A DNA stretch of 64,000 nt from Aquabacterium sp029268225 (GTDB lineage: Bacteria; Pseudomonadota; Gammaproteobacteria; Burkholderiales; Burkholderiaceae_C): contig NZ_JBBEYB010000001.1 in assembly GCF_037482285.1 (NCBI RefSeq), positions 248,001-312,000 on the forward strand, in the 5' to 3' direction. The translations under genes and the position numbers were made by a program. Below the pieces are notes generated by a model, which saw only the letters and a list, made by a program, of their open reading frames with translations, was not told the DNA's origin and searched no databases. Below, piece by piece: positions 45,685 to 54,455 of the stretch (its first letter is position 1; each line of letters begins with the position of its first letter).

Positions 45685-46710
45685 TTAGCCTGCAGACGCA
45701 GGCGCCACGTGCTGTGCCAAGGCTCGTCCGCTGAGCCAGGCACCTTCCACCTTGCCGCCGTTCAGCCAGTCCCCGCACAGGCCCAGTTGCGCCTGGGCAT
45801 CCCACCAGCAGCCCAGGTTCAGGGCAGGCTCCGTGTCCGCATAGCGCCAACGGTGGGCGGTGGCCTGCACCTGTGCAGGGTCGGGACCGCCCAGCGCTGC
45901 GAACGCGGCCAGCAAGGTGGCGGTGACCGTGGCCGCATCGTCTTCCACGTGGGCCTCGCTCCATTCGGCACTGGCGTGCAACAACCAGGTGTCTGCACCC
46001 GTGCGCCCCGGTTTGCTGCGGTCGTGGGCGACCCAGCGCAGTGGGCCCGCGTTGACGAAAGCGCCTTCCCAGTCCAGTGACACCGGTGTGGGGCAGCGCA
46101 CCATCACGGCCCAGCAGGCGCGCATGCGTGCACGCGCGGCCGCGGCGGCGCCTGCAGGGGCCACGTCACGCAGCAGCTGCTGAGCCTGGGGCGCCGGCAT
46201 GGCCAGCAGCACCGCCTGGTAGCGGGGCGCCAGCTGTCCGTGCTCGGCCGAGGTGAGGGCCCAGCCCGTGTCGTCACGGGCCAGCGCCTGCACCGTGGTT
46301 TGCCATTGGGTTCGCACCCGCTCACCCAGGTCCTGCACCAGCCAGGCCACTGGCGACGTCATGCGTGGGGTGCCCACAAAGCGCGCCAACGGCGTCTCGG
46401 GTGTGCCCCAGGCCAGGCCGTCAAAGCTCACCAGGCGGGCATCCCACAGCGCGGCGGCGCCCGCGGCTTGCCAGCGTTGCACTTCGCGCCGGAAGGTTGC
46501 ATCGCGGGCGGTGAAGTACTGGGCACCGTGGTCACATTGCCAGGGGCCCAGGGCGTCTTCGCTGCGCCGTGTGCTCATGCGGCCCGAGGGGCCTCGGCTC
46601 TTGTCGAACAGGTGAACGTGGTGACCGGCTTGCACAAGGGCCTGCGCGCACGACAGGCCCGACAAGCCCGCGCCGAGGATGGCAATCGGCAGGGGGCGGG
46701 CTGCGCTCAT
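45685..46710 (-). CDS. Renalase-like FAD-dependent oxidoreductase
   Basis: A 341-residue flavoprotein with the N-terminal dinucleotide-binding motif ILGAGLSGLSCAQALVQAGHHVHLFDKSRGPSGRMSTRR and a C-terminal FAD-binding stretch (LGLCGDWLNGGKVEGAWLSGRALA), the layout of bacterial renalase-like amine oxidases. The physiological substrate is not known. The start at 46710 overlaps the lipocalin stop by four bases; the longer in-frame extension lies within that gene. It converges with the kinase gene, 12 bases away. Confidence 0.85.
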   Translation of the reverse strand: MSAARPLPIAILGAGLSGLSCAQALVQAGHHVHLFDKSRGPSGRMSTRRSEDALGPWQCDHGAQYFTARDATFRREVQRWQAAGAAALWDARLVSFDGLAWGTPETPLARFVGTPRMTSPVAWLVQDLGERVRTQWQTTVQALARDDTGWALTSAEHGQLAPRYQAVLLAMPAPQAQQLLRDVAPAGAAAAARARMRACWAVMVRCPTPVSLDWEGAFVNAGPLRWVAHDRSKPGRTGADTWLLHASAEWSEAHVEDDAATVTATLLAAFAALGGPDPAQVQATAHRWRYADTEPALNLGCWWDAQAQLGLCGDWLNGGKVEGAWLSGRALAQHVAPASAG

Positions 46711-47273
46711 GGCTTCGGATCGGTTCGGCTGTGGCTCACCCAAATCAGAGCCTGGGTGTCGATGCCCAGCGATTGCATCTTCGCCACGATCTGCTTTTGC
46801 ACGTCGGCTGGCAGTTGTGGGGTGCGCGCCAGAATCCAGGCGTACCTGCGGTCAGGGCCGACCACCACCGACCATTGGTAATCAGGGTCGAGCGCGGCCA
46901 CATGGTAGCCGCCATAGAACGGGCCAAAGAAGGAGACTTTGAGAGACGCCGTCTGCTCGTCGCCGGTGAACAGCGCCTTGCCCACAGCCTCTTTCCAGGT
47001 GTTCTTGGCCGCCACAAAGCCGCGGTTGACGACGCGCACGCTGCCATCTGGCTGGCGCTGGTAGGTGGCGCTGACATCGGTCATGCCGCGCTCGAACGAA
47101 TGGTCGAGCCGTGCCAGCTCATACCAGCGACCTTCATAGCGAGACACGTCAAAGGCCTTGACCGGGGGGATGCCGGCCGGTGGCTCCATGGACGCGCAAG
47201 CGGCCAGCGCGCCAGCGCAGGCGACAACGCACGCCATCAGGAGGCGTCGGGAGACGGAGCGAGCGTGGATCAT
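46707..47273 (-). CDS. blc: Outer-membrane lipocalin Blc-type lipoprotein
   Basis: A 188-residue lipoprotein. A basic N-terminus (HARSVSRR) and hydrophobic core end in a lipobox ALAAC with C26 as the lipidated residue. The lipocalin motif GRWYELARLDHSFE (GxW) opens the barrel, with conserved YQWSVVVGPDRRYAWILAR near the end. Bacterial lipocalins bind lysophospholipids at the outer membrane. It is translationally coupled to the renalase-like gene. Confidence 0.92.
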   Translation of the reverse strand: MIHARSVSRRLLMACVVACAGALAACASMEPPAGIPPVKAFDVSRYEGRWYELARLDHSFERGMTDVSATYQRQPDGSVRVVNRGFVAAKNTWKEAVGKALFTGDEQTASLKVSFFGPFYGGYHVAALDPDYQWSVVVGPDRRYAWILARTPQLPADVQKQIVAKMQSLGIDTQALIWVSHSRTDPKP

Positions 47274-47426
47274 GGGTCTACTTCTGAAGCTGAAGAATTG
47301 GCGACCCACATTGGACCTCGTTTTGAGGTGGGATATCGTGGACAAAAGCGCGTCAAGTACGGCGAATCCACGCATGGCCTGCTTGGTGTCACCCGGCTCA
47401 CCCTTGGCGGCCGAGCGGCGGTGCGC

Positions 47427-47762
47427 CTACTCTTTCACGCCACGGATCATGATCAGCAGCATCTTGAAGCCACCGACCGGATGAACCGCATGCGGGACAT
47501 TGGCGGGCATCAGCAAGCTGTCGCCTTCCCCCAGGGTGTGACGCACGCCGCCCAAGGTCACCTCGGCGCGACCTTCCACCCCGATGATCAGCGCGTCATA
47601 GGGCGCCGTGTGTTCACTGAGCCCCTCGTTGCCATCAAAGGCAAACAGGGTCACGTTGCCGGCCGGGTTCTTGACCAGCATCCGGCTGACGACCGCCTGC
47701 TCCTGGTACTGCAGCATCTGCTTGAGGTTGCGCACTTCGGGCGCTGTCGGGTCGGTGCTCAT
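47427..47762 (-). CDS. Single-domain cupin protein
   Basis: A 111-residue protein with the two cupin motifs: motif 1 around LSEHTAPYDALIIGVEGRAEVTLGG and motif 2 around LGEGDSLLMPANVPHAVHPV. The histidines at these positions can hold a metal ion. No enzymatic role can be assigned; proteins like this are often called cupins with no known substrate. It stands alone, 153 bases from the lipocalin gene. Confidence 0.85.
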   Translation of the reverse strand: MSTDPTAPEVRNLKQMLQYQEQAVVSRMLVKNPAGNVTLFAFDGNEGLSEHTAPYDALIIGVEGRAEVTLGGVRHTLGEGDSLLMPANVPHAVHPVGGFKMLLIMIRGVKE

Positions 47763-47806
47763 CGCTGTGCTCTCCGGGTTGAGGGCGTGCCATCCGCCCT
47801 GTGGTG

Positions 47807-48292
47807 TCAGTGTTCGATGGGCTGAAAGCCGGGGTCATCGAAATGCTCGCCGTAGGCTTCGAGGGCGCCGATCACCTTGACGGCCCCGTCCATGCGCGGG
47901 GTGCCCTTCACCTTGCCAGCCATCTGGTCGGCGCCCACCAGCAGGTCGGCAATCACGATGTGCAACTGGGCGTCAGCGGCGGGCGGTAGCTTGCAGGTCG
48001 CGACGATCTGGCCGACCGACGCATGCACCTGCTTGGCCAGTCGGTCATACGACTTGGTCGACATCTTGTTCTCGTGGATCGCGTGCAGTGAGGCCGCCAT
48101 CGACTTGCGGATCTCCAGCATGCCCGCACGCAACGGCGCATCGGTTTCCCACTTCTTGCCCTCATTGAGTTGCAAGGTGTGCTCGGTCGCACCATGCCCA
48201 TGGTCATGTGCAGGGGATGCGGCCAGAGCGGCGCCGCCCACGTGCAGGGCGAACACGGTGAGCGCAAGGTGAAGGTACGGTTTCATGGGCAT
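47807..48292 (-). CDS. Small periplasmic helical protein (DnrO-like)
   Basis: A 161-residue secreted protein: signal peptide at about residues 1-25 (LTVFALHVGGAALAA), a histidine-rich start (HDHGHG), then the pattern LNEGKKWETDAPLRAGMLEIRKSM that I recall from proteins annotated DnrO in Burkholderiales. The rest is predicted helical, with a single cysteine in ATCKLPP. The His-rich segment could bind metal. ATG 48292 or 48286 may be the start. Its role is unknown. Confidence 0.7.
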   Translation of the reverse strand: MPMKPYLHLALTVFALHVGGAALAASPAHDHGHGATEHTLQLNEGKKWETDAPLRAGMLEIRKSMAASLHAIHENKMSTKSYDRLAKQVHASVGQIVATCKLPPAADAQLHIVIADLLVGADQMAGKVKGTPRMDGAVKVIGALEAYGEHFDDPGFQPIEH

Positions 48293-48423
48293 GACGCTTC
48301 AGAACGGTGAGGGGCCGCAAGGGACCGAGGGGTGCTGATCACCTTACTGCATCCTTCCAAGCTTGCCAATGCGCCAGATCAGGATGGGGGCATTTGCTCC
48401 CAGCGTCGTTGTCACCCGCACGC

Positions 48424-49335
48424 TCACAGGTGGAAGTCCCCCGCCGCCTCGGGCTGGTACAGCACCTTGTCGATCCGGATCTGGCGCGTGCGATGGCGCA
48501 TCCGCCAGTGGAAGGCATCGCCCTCCTTGTAGCCCAGGATGGCGGTGCCGAGGTCCGAGTACACCGAGAACTTGCCCGCATGGTCGTCGGCATCCTCGGG
48601 GTACACCAGCGCCACTTCCACCTTTTCGTCGTCGACGTGCAGCACGGCCTTGGAGTTCATGGTGATGACGTCTTCTGAGACCTGACGGGGATCGACCACG
48701 ATGGCGCGCTCGACCTCGTGCGCCAGCTCGAAGCTGTCTGTGGCCGGTTCAATGTCCAGCAAGCTCTTGAGGCGGGCCTTGTCGATTTCTGTGATGACGA
48801 TGTCGGCCGTGTGGGGCGCAGGGGTCTCGCGCAAGATGCGGAGGTAGCGCTCCGAACTCATCGCAAACGACTTCATCGTCGGCGTTTCGCTGTCGAGCAG
48901 GAAGCCGCTGCGCAGGAAGGCCTTCAGCGAACGCTCGTTGTCGGTGTGGATCTTGGCAACGAGCTTGTCGGCGCGCATGTCGAAGAACGCGAGCTTCATG
49001 CCCTCCCGGATGGCGCTGGCGCCGAGCTGGCGGCCCCAGTTGTCGCGGTTGCCGATGACCAGCACCATCTCGCAGTCGCGGTCGGTCTTGACGAGGCGCA
49101 CGAAACCCACGGGCTCGTCGTGCCTGTCGTAGGCCATGAAGAAGCGGCCGCCCTGGTTGAACAGATGGGTCAGGATCGGCAACTGGACCCGACCCAGGAC
49201 TTGCTCAATGGAGCGGGAAACGTCGCGTGAGTCGCTCAGATAGCGGGTCACGCTCTTGTCCTCCAGCCAATCCCTGAGCATCAGCGCGTCTGAACGGGTG
49301 ATCTCGGGACACAGCGAAATGAAAGGCTTGTTCAT
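48424..49335 (-). CDS. GNAT acetyltransferase fused to Rnk-like nucleoside diphosphate kinase regulator
   Basis: A 303-residue fusion. Residues 1 to about 165 are a GNAT acetyltransferase with the acetyl-CoA region NRDNWGRQLGASAIREGMKLAFFDMRADKL and NERSLKAFLRSGF. Residues about 175-300 match Rnk: a short coiled start (IVITEIDKARLKSLLD) and a GreA/B-C-like domain (VVDPRQVSEDVITMNSKAVLHV, then FSVYSDLGTAILGYKEGDAFHW). Rnk-type domains bind RNA polymerase in the secondary channel. The start at 49335 (MNKPFISLCPEI) is chosen because upstream residues look non-coding. Confidence 0.87.
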   Translation of the reverse strand: MNKPFISLCPEITRSDALMLRDWLEDKSVTRYLSDSRDVSRSIEQVLGRVQLPILTHLFNQGGRFFMAYDRHDEPVGFVRLVKTDRDCEMVLVIGNRDNWGRQLGASAIREGMKLAFFDMRADKLVAKIHTDNERSLKAFLRSGFLLDSETPTMKSFAMSSERYLRILRETPAPHTADIVITEIDKARLKSLLDIEPATDSFELAHEVERAIVVDPRQVSEDVITMNSKAVLHVDDEKVEVALVYPEDADDHAGKFSVYSDLGTAILGYKEGDAFHWRMRHRTRQIRIDKVLYQPEAAGDFHL

Positions 49336-49518
49336 CTTCACCACACCTGGTTGCAAGAATGAAAGCCCTTCATGGCCCCGGCCATGACGGTTCTTTCGGA
49401 TGACCGAAGATTCTAGGCCGCGAGCGCGAGAGGAGGCGCAATGTCGCACTGAACTCGTGCGATGTGGTCCACCGGCAGGGGTGCTGCTGGTAAAGGGGAT
49501 CGCGCCACGCGCGAGCCG

Positions 49519-51228
49519 TCAACGGTCCTCGCTGCTGGCCTGAGGCATCCTGGCGGGTTCCACGCGGTTTCGGCCGCCTTGCTTGGCGCGATACAGCTGT
49601 TGATCTGCGCGGGCCACCGCCTCCTCCGGGGTGGCGTCGCCCTCCGACACCTCTTGCACGCCGATGCTGATCGACACGCTGCCCACCGGTTCGATGGGGG
49701 GCGTCGCCACGGCCTGCCGCAGCTTGTCGGCCACGGTGAGGGCGTCCTCCAGCTTGGTCAAGGGGAGGATCACCATGAATTCCTCACCCCCGGTGCGTCC
49801 CACGAAGTCGATCTCACGCACTGCGCCGGACAGGACGTTGGCAACGTGGCGCAACACCTCATCGCCCGTGGCGTGGCCGTAGGTGTCATTGACTTTCTTG
49901 AAGAAATCAACGTCAACCATCAGCACGGCGTACGGTTCGTGGCCACGCTGAAAACGCGCGAACTCCTCTGCCAGGCGCTCACTGGTCTTGAGCCGGTTGG
50001 GTACGCCGGTCAGGGCATCGGTCCGTGCCAGTTGATCGAGCTCGTTGTTGGCACGCAGCAAGTCGGCGGTGCGCGCGGCGACCTGCGCTTCCAGGTCGAG
50101 GTTGATGTCTGCCAGTGCTTTCTTCTGATTGAGCAGCGTCGATGACATGCTCTGCAGTGCCGATGACAGCCGTTGCAACTCCACGGTCTTGAACTGGGCG
50201 TCGAAGACCACATCGGCTTCACCACGCTCCACGCGGTGCGCAATGTGGGTCAGGGTCGCCAAGGGACGGCTCACACGGTCTGCGCCCACCCACACCAGCA
50301 ACAACATGATGACCGCAGACACGCCGCTGCCGATCAGGATCACTCGCTGCAAGGACTGAACGTTCGCGTGGATGGTGGCCTCCGGCTGCCGCAAGATCAC
50401 CCGCCACCCCAGGGGGACGGACGGCACGGGTTCGCGGATCACCGCCGAAGCGGTCAGGTAGCGTTCGCTGCCACCCCAGTCATGAAACAAGGTCTTGGAC
50501 GCTTGGCTCAGTTGCGCTGGAGTGGGCGCCTTCAAGGAAGCAGGGGCATTTTCTGGATAGATGATCTCATTGCGCGCGTTGACGATGAAGATCTCCATCC
50601 CCTGTTGACTCGCATTGGCTGGCTGGACCAGACGCAGCGTATCGCCCGCCCAGCGCCAATGGGCATGCGAAGCCAGCACCGCCCGAACGCGCCCCTCCTT
50701 GTCCAGCACCGGTGCGGCAAAGTCAATGAAGCGCAGGGTCTGTGCATCCTGCGACGGCAGCAGCTTGGCCAGCAACACGGCTTCATGAACGTCGCCCACG
50801 TAAACGCCCTGTTGGCCATGTTTGAACCAGGGACGCTGCGCGGCGCTTTGCCCCACCAGATGGCCCGAGGTGGCGGCCAGCACCTGACCATCAGGCGCGG
50901 CGATGCCGATCCAGGAGTAGTAAGGGTATGAGCGTTGAAGCCGCTCCAGGCTGGCCTGAAACTCGGGGCTGTCCAGCGGGGCGTGGCGGTACAGCGGCGT
51001 CTGGGCCAGCAGCTCGATTTCGCGCCGACGTTCGATCATGTTCTCGGCGATGACCGTTGCCGCAGACGAGGCCTGGGCGTTCAACGCCGCATGGCGATCA
51101 TGCAGGAGTTGTTCTCGGTGCACCGCGCTGCCGTAGAGGTAGGTTGGCAAACCGACCAGCAGCGACAGGAAGCCGAAGAGGAGGGCCATTCGCCCGCGAA
51201 ATGAGGTCGGTGCCCATGCTGAAAACAT
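49519..51228 (-). CDS. dCache-type membrane GGDEF diguanylate cyclase
   Basis: A 569-residue protein: membrane helix at about 12-32, a large periplasmic Cache sensor (about 40-285, containing YPYYSWIGIAAPDGQVLAATSG), a second helix at about 290-312, a HAMP segment, a coiled coil and a GGDEF domain with intact GGEEF (RTGGEEFMVIL) preceded by an RxxD inhibition site (REID). The ATG at 51228 is preferred over 51252 because GGAG lies six bases before it. It sits downstream of the mod operon in the same direction. Confidence 0.9.
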   Translation of the reverse strand: MFSAWAPTSFRGRMALLFGFLSLLVGLPTYLYGSAVHREQLLHDRHAALNAQASSAATVIAENMIERRREIELLAQTPLYRHAPLDSPEFQASLERLQRSYPYYSWIGIAAPDGQVLAATSGHLVGQSAAQRPWFKHGQQGVYVGDVHEAVLLAKLLPSQDAQTLRFIDFAAPVLDKEGRVRAVLASHAHWRWAGDTLRLVQPANASQQGMEIFIVNARNEIIYPENAPASLKAPTPAQLSQASKTLFHDWGGSERYLTASAVIREPVPSVPLGWRVILRQPEATIHANVQSLQRVILIGSGVSAVIMLLLVWVGADRVSRPLATLTHIAHRVERGEADVVFDAQFKTVELQRLSSALQSMSSTLLNQKKALADINLDLEAQVAARTADLLRANNELDQLARTDALTGVPNRLKTSERLAEEFARFQRGHEPYAVLMVDVDFFKKVNDTYGHATGDEVLRHVANVLSGAVREIDFVGRTGGEEFMVILPLTKLEDALTVADKLRQAVATPPIEPVGSVSISIGVQEVSEGDATPEEAVARADQQLYRAKQGGRNRVEPARMPQASSEDR

Positions 51229-51351
51229 CTCTTGCTCCAAACGCCCGCGCATCGGGGACCAGGAATGCGATGCTCGGGATGATAACGGTGGGGTGCCCCT
51301 GTGTTTCGGTCACAGGGCGGCGTGGCGTTGCCGCGGCGGGGCCGTGGCTTG

Positions 51352-52164
51352 TCAAGCCGGCACGCCCAGGATCACGCTGGAGGCTTTGAACAGCGCCGAG
51401 GCCGGTTGCCCCACGGTGAGCCCCAGGCGGGTCACACTGTCGTTCGTGACGACAGCCGCCACGCTCAAGCCCCCACCCAGGTCAATGACGATCTCCGTGT
51501 TCACCGCCCCTTCCTGAATCCGGTCGATCAGGCCGGTCAAGCGGTTGCGGGCGGACAGGCGCGCACCCTGATCATCGGTCATCAGGATGATCGACGAGGA
51601 CTTGACCAAGGCAAACGCGTGGGCGGACACGTGCAGATCAAGGCTTTGTGTGCTTTCGTGCGTGACGATGGCCGTGATGATCTGGCCGGAGGGCAAAGCC
51701 AGTTCAACTTCGTCGTTGACCGCGCCCCGCCGGATGGCGTGGATGCGCCCGAAGAACTGATTGCGTGCGCTCGTTCGCATGGCCATGCTCCGCAGAAGCC
51801 GGTAGTCTTCGGAGAGGCAGTCTGCGTCTTGCCGAAGCTGGGTGACAAAGGCTTGGTGGGCCTGCTCGATTTGCTGGAAGTTGCGCACCAGTTGGGCGCC
51901 TCGCGCGGTCAGGCGGGTGCCGCCGCCACCTTTGCCACCGGCCAGACGCTCCACCAGGGGCTCGCCAGCCAGGTTGTTCATGGTGTCGATCGCATCCCAG
52001 GCACCCTTGTAGCTCATGCCCACGGCTTTGGCGGCCTGGGTGATGGAGCCTTGCGCCGCGATCTGGGCGAGCAGGGCGATGCGGGTGCTGCCGCCCATTT
52101 TTTCGTCGCCCACGCGCAGCCAGACCTCGCCCTCGAAGTCGATGCGAGGATCAGAGCGGGTCAT
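51352..52164 (-). CDS. modE: Molybdate-responsive transcriptional regulator ModE
   Basis: A 270-residue regulator: N-terminal winged helix (residues about 25-115, with GSITQAAKAVGMSYKGAWDAIDTMNNL) and two C-terminal Mop/TOBE molybdate-binding repeats (SARNQFFGRIHAIRRGAVNDEVEL and SARNRLTGLIDRIQEGAVNTEIVI). With bound molybdate it represses the uptake operon. It is the last gene of the operon, overlapping modC by four bases, and a ModE-like operator lies before modA, giving feedback control. Confidence 0.95.
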   Translation of the reverse strand: MTRSDPRIDFEGEVWLRVGDEKMGGSTRIALLAQIAAQGSITQAAKAVGMSYKGAWDAIDTMNNLAGEPLVERLAGGKGGGGTRLTARGAQLVRNFQQIEQAHQAFVTQLRQDADCLSEDYRLLRSMAMRTSARNQFFGRIHAIRRGAVNDEVELALPSGQIITAIVTHESTQSLDLHVSAHAFALVKSSSIILMTDDQGARLSARNRLTGLIDRIQEGAVNTEIVIDLGGGLSVAAVVTNDSVTRLGLTVGQPASALFKASSVILGVPA

Positions 52165-52847
52165 GTGAGGGCCTCCATCTTGTGCAGGTGTCCTGCCTTC
52201 ATCAGGTAATTCTCTCCGCCCAGGGCCCGCATGTCCTCGTCGTCGTGGGTGATGAGGATCATGGAGAAGCCGAGCCTCTGCTGAAACCGGTCCAGCTCGT
52301 CACGCAGCACGTGGCGCAGATCCGGGTCCAGCGCGGCAAAGGGTTCATCGAGCAGCAGCAGGTCTGGTTGCATCACGAGCGCACGCGCCAGGGCGGTGCG
52401 CTGCTGCTGGCCGCCTGACAGCTCCCGGGGGTAGTGATGGGCCAGGTCGCGCATGCCGAGGGCGTTCAGCCAGTGGTCCACACGGTGATCTGCGGCGTGC
52501 TTGCGCGGATTGAACCAGCGCTTGCTCAGGCCGAAGCCAATGTTCTGTCGCACATTGAGATGCGGGAAGAGCGCGTAGTCCTGGAACAGGTAGCCCACGC
52601 GGCGGGCCTGCGGAGGGCGGTGAATGGGGCGCCGGGCATGGTCGGCATAGTAGGTTTCCCCGCCGACCTCGATGTGACCGCTGTCGGGCTTGACCAGGCC
52701 GGCAATGGCCTTGAGCATCATGCTTTTGCCTGCGCCCGAGGGGCCCCGGATCACGATGCGTGAGGCGCTGGAATGCAGCGCCACGTCCAGGTCGAAGCGC
52801 GTCTGGCCGGTGTGCAGGGATTTGCGAAACGCCAGGTTCAACTGCAT
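52161..52847 (-). CDS. modC: Molybdate ABC transporter ATPase ModC, short form
   Basis: A 228-residue ABC ATPase with Walker A GPSGAGKS, Q-loop FQDYALFPHL, signature LSGGQQQR, Walker B LLLLDEPFAALD and the switch histidine ITHDDED. Canonical ModC is about 350 residues with a C-terminal Mop domain that gives molybdate trans-inhibition; here the protein ends right after the ATPase core. Feedback may therefore rest on ModE alone. It starts 18 bases after modB. Confidence 0.9.
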   Translation of the reverse strand: MQLNLAFRKSLHTGQTRFDLDVALHSSASRIVIRGPSGAGKSMMLKAIAGLVKPDSGHIEVGGETYYADHARRPIHRPPQARRVGYLFQDYALFPHLNVRQNIGFGLSKRWFNPRKHAADHRVDHWLNALGMRDLAHHYPRELSGGQQQRTALARALVMQPDLLLLDEPFAALDPDLRHVLRDELDRFQQRLGFSMILITHDDEDMRALGGENYLMKAGHLHKMEALT

Positions 52848-52865
52848 GGTTCGGCCCTTGCGAGG

Positions 52866-53552
52866 TCAGGGGTGAGCGGGCTTGCGCCCGGGGGCCAGAT
52901 AGGTGGCCAGGAGCAGGATGACGCAGCAGGTGACCGAGATGACGAGCACCAGTGTCATGGCCGAGGCGTCGTCGCCCGCTTGCACGGCTTCGTACACGGC
53001 CACCGACAAGGTTTGCGTCTTGCCGGGAATGCTGCCGGCGACCATCAGCGTGGCGCCGAACTCGCCCAAAGCGCGGGCAAAGCCCAGCAGGATGCCAGCC
53101 AGGATGCCTCGCCACGCCAGAGGCAGGGTGACGCGCCAGAAGATGGCGATGCGCGACACCCCCAAGACCTGCGCCGCCATTTCCAGTTGGTCATCGATGG
53201 ATTCAAACGCCGCCCGCGCGGGCTTGAACACCAGGGGGAAGGCCACGACCGAGGCCGCGATCACGGCGCCTTGCCAGGTGAAGATCAGGTTGAGGCCCCA
53301 CTGTTGCTGCAGCCATTGCCCCACGGGCCCCTGCCGTCCCAGCAGGACCAGCAGGTAGTAGCCCAGCACGGTGGGCGGCAACACCATGGGCAAGGTCAGG
53401 ACAGTGTCCAGCAGATCCCGCCCCGGGAAACGCCCTTTGGCCAGGAGCAGCCCCACCGCCACCCCGCAGACCGTGGTGATGGCCGTGGACCAGCCGGCTA
53501 CTTTCAAGGACAGGAACAGCGCCGTCCAGGCAGGGTCATGAACATCCAGCAC
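52866..53552 (-). CDS. modB: Molybdate ABC transporter permease ModB
   Basis: A 228-residue permease with five membrane helices and the ATPase-docking EAA loop (AAQVLGVSRIAIFWRVTLPLAWRGILAG). An early stretch VAGWSTAITTVCGVAVGLLLAKGRFPG is typical of ModB. It lies 10 bases after modA and 18 bases before modC. It forms the channel of the molybdate importer. Confidence 0.95.
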   Translation of the reverse strand: MLDVHDPAWTALFLSLKVAGWSTAITTVCGVAVGLLLAKGRFPGRDLLDTVLTLPMVLPPTVLGYYLLVLLGRQGPVGQWLQQQWGLNLIFTWQGAVIAASVVAFPLVFKPARAAFESIDDQLEMAAQVLGVSRIAIFWRVTLPLAWRGILAGILLGFARALGEFGATLMVAGSIPGKTQTLSVAVYEAVQAGDDASAMTLVLVISVTCCVILLLATYLAPGRKPAHP

Positions 53553-53562
53553 GGTGACTCAC

Positions 53563-54327
53563 TCAAGGCTTGAGGAAACCATGCTGGGCGAGGATGGCTT
53601 GCCCGGCCGGTGACAGCACGTAGTTCACGAACTGGCGTGCCTCCACGATGTGGCTGGAATTGGCCGCCGGCGCAATCGGGTAGTGGATGATCCCCGCCAG
53701 CGGGACCGTGAACGCCACATGGACCTTGCCCTTTTGCACCAGGGCATCGGTGTGGTAGACGAAGCCGGCCTCGACCTCACCACGCGCAACGTAGTCCAGG
53801 GACTGGCGGACGTTTTGCGTGTGGATGGCCTTGGCTTGCACGGCGGGCCACAGCTTGGCGGCTTCCAGCGCACGCTGGCTGTAGCGGCCCACCGGGACGC
53901 TGGCCGGGTTGCCGATGGCGACCTTTTGAACGGCGGGCTGGGTCAGATCCTGAAGCCCGCGCATGGACCGGGTGCTGCCCGCAGGCACGACCACCACCAG
54001 GGTGTTGCGCACGAAGTTGCGGCGGCCACTGGTCAGAATGAGGCCTTGCTGCGCAGCCTGGTCCATGGTTTCCTGGTCGGCCGATGCCAAGACATCCACC
54101 GGGGCGCCCTTGGCCATTTGCTGGAGCAGGGCGCCCGAGGCCCCAAAGTTCAGCAACACCTTGCTGCCAGGGTGTTGCTGCTCAAAGCGCTGCGCGACCT
54201 CCTTGAGGGCATTCGTCAGACTGGACGCGGCCGACACCGTGATCTCGCCCGCCAGGGCGGCACCGCTCCACACCAGGCCGATCGCGCCCAGCAGGACACC
54301 GCGACGAGAGAGCTGAAAAACTGGCAT
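53563..54327 (-). CDS. modA: Molybdate ABC transporter periplasmic binding protein ModA
   Basis: A 254-residue protein: signal peptide at residues 1-27 (RRGVLLGAIGLVWSGAALA), then the ModA fold starting ITVSAASSLTNALKEVAQRFEQ, with the oxyanion-binding serine stretches SAASSL and NFGASGALLQQM, and ASADQETMDQA. It binds molybdate or tungstate. The start at 54327 is chosen because it gives a proper signal sequence; the longer frame runs into the operator. Confidence 0.95.
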   Translation of the reverse strand: MPVFQLSRRGVLLGAIGLVWSGAALAGEITVSAASSLTNALKEVAQRFEQQHPGSKVLLNFGASGALLQQMAKGAPVDVLASADQETMDQAAQQGLILTSGRRNFVRNTLVVVVPAGSTRSMRGLQDLTQPAVQKVAIGNPASVPVGRYSQRALEAAKLWPAVQAKAIHTQNVRQSLDYVARGEVEAGFVYHTDALVQKGKVHVAFTVPLAGIIHYPIAPAANSSHIVEARQFVNYVLSPAGQAILAQHGFLKP

Positions 54328-54354
54328 GAATGCACCGTGTGGCGTTTGACTTTG

Positions 54355-54378
54355 CGCAATGTACACCGGTACATAGCG
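54355..54378 (-). promoter_or_regulatory. ModE-like operator upstream of modA
   Basis: A 24-base interrupted palindrome with half-sites CGCAATGTA and TACATAGCG around six bases. This has the span and CG-ended form recalled for ModE boxes of other proteobacteria. It overlaps a possible promoter on the minus strand (TGGCCA, 17 bases, TACATT), so bound ModE would block RNA polymerase. It lies 27 bases before the modA start. Confidence 0.65.
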
Positions 54379-54455
54379 GTTGGCCATCCTTCGTGTGGAC
54401 TAGTCCTGGCGAAATCGGGCCAGGGCATGAGGCCGTCGCGTGGCGCCCCCGCGCA

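Noticed and set aside
51297..51317. Inverted repeat CCCTGTG/CACAGGG between modE and the Cache-GGDEF gene
   Set aside because: A 7-base stem without a T run; it might slow transcription, but there is not enough evidence for a terminator.
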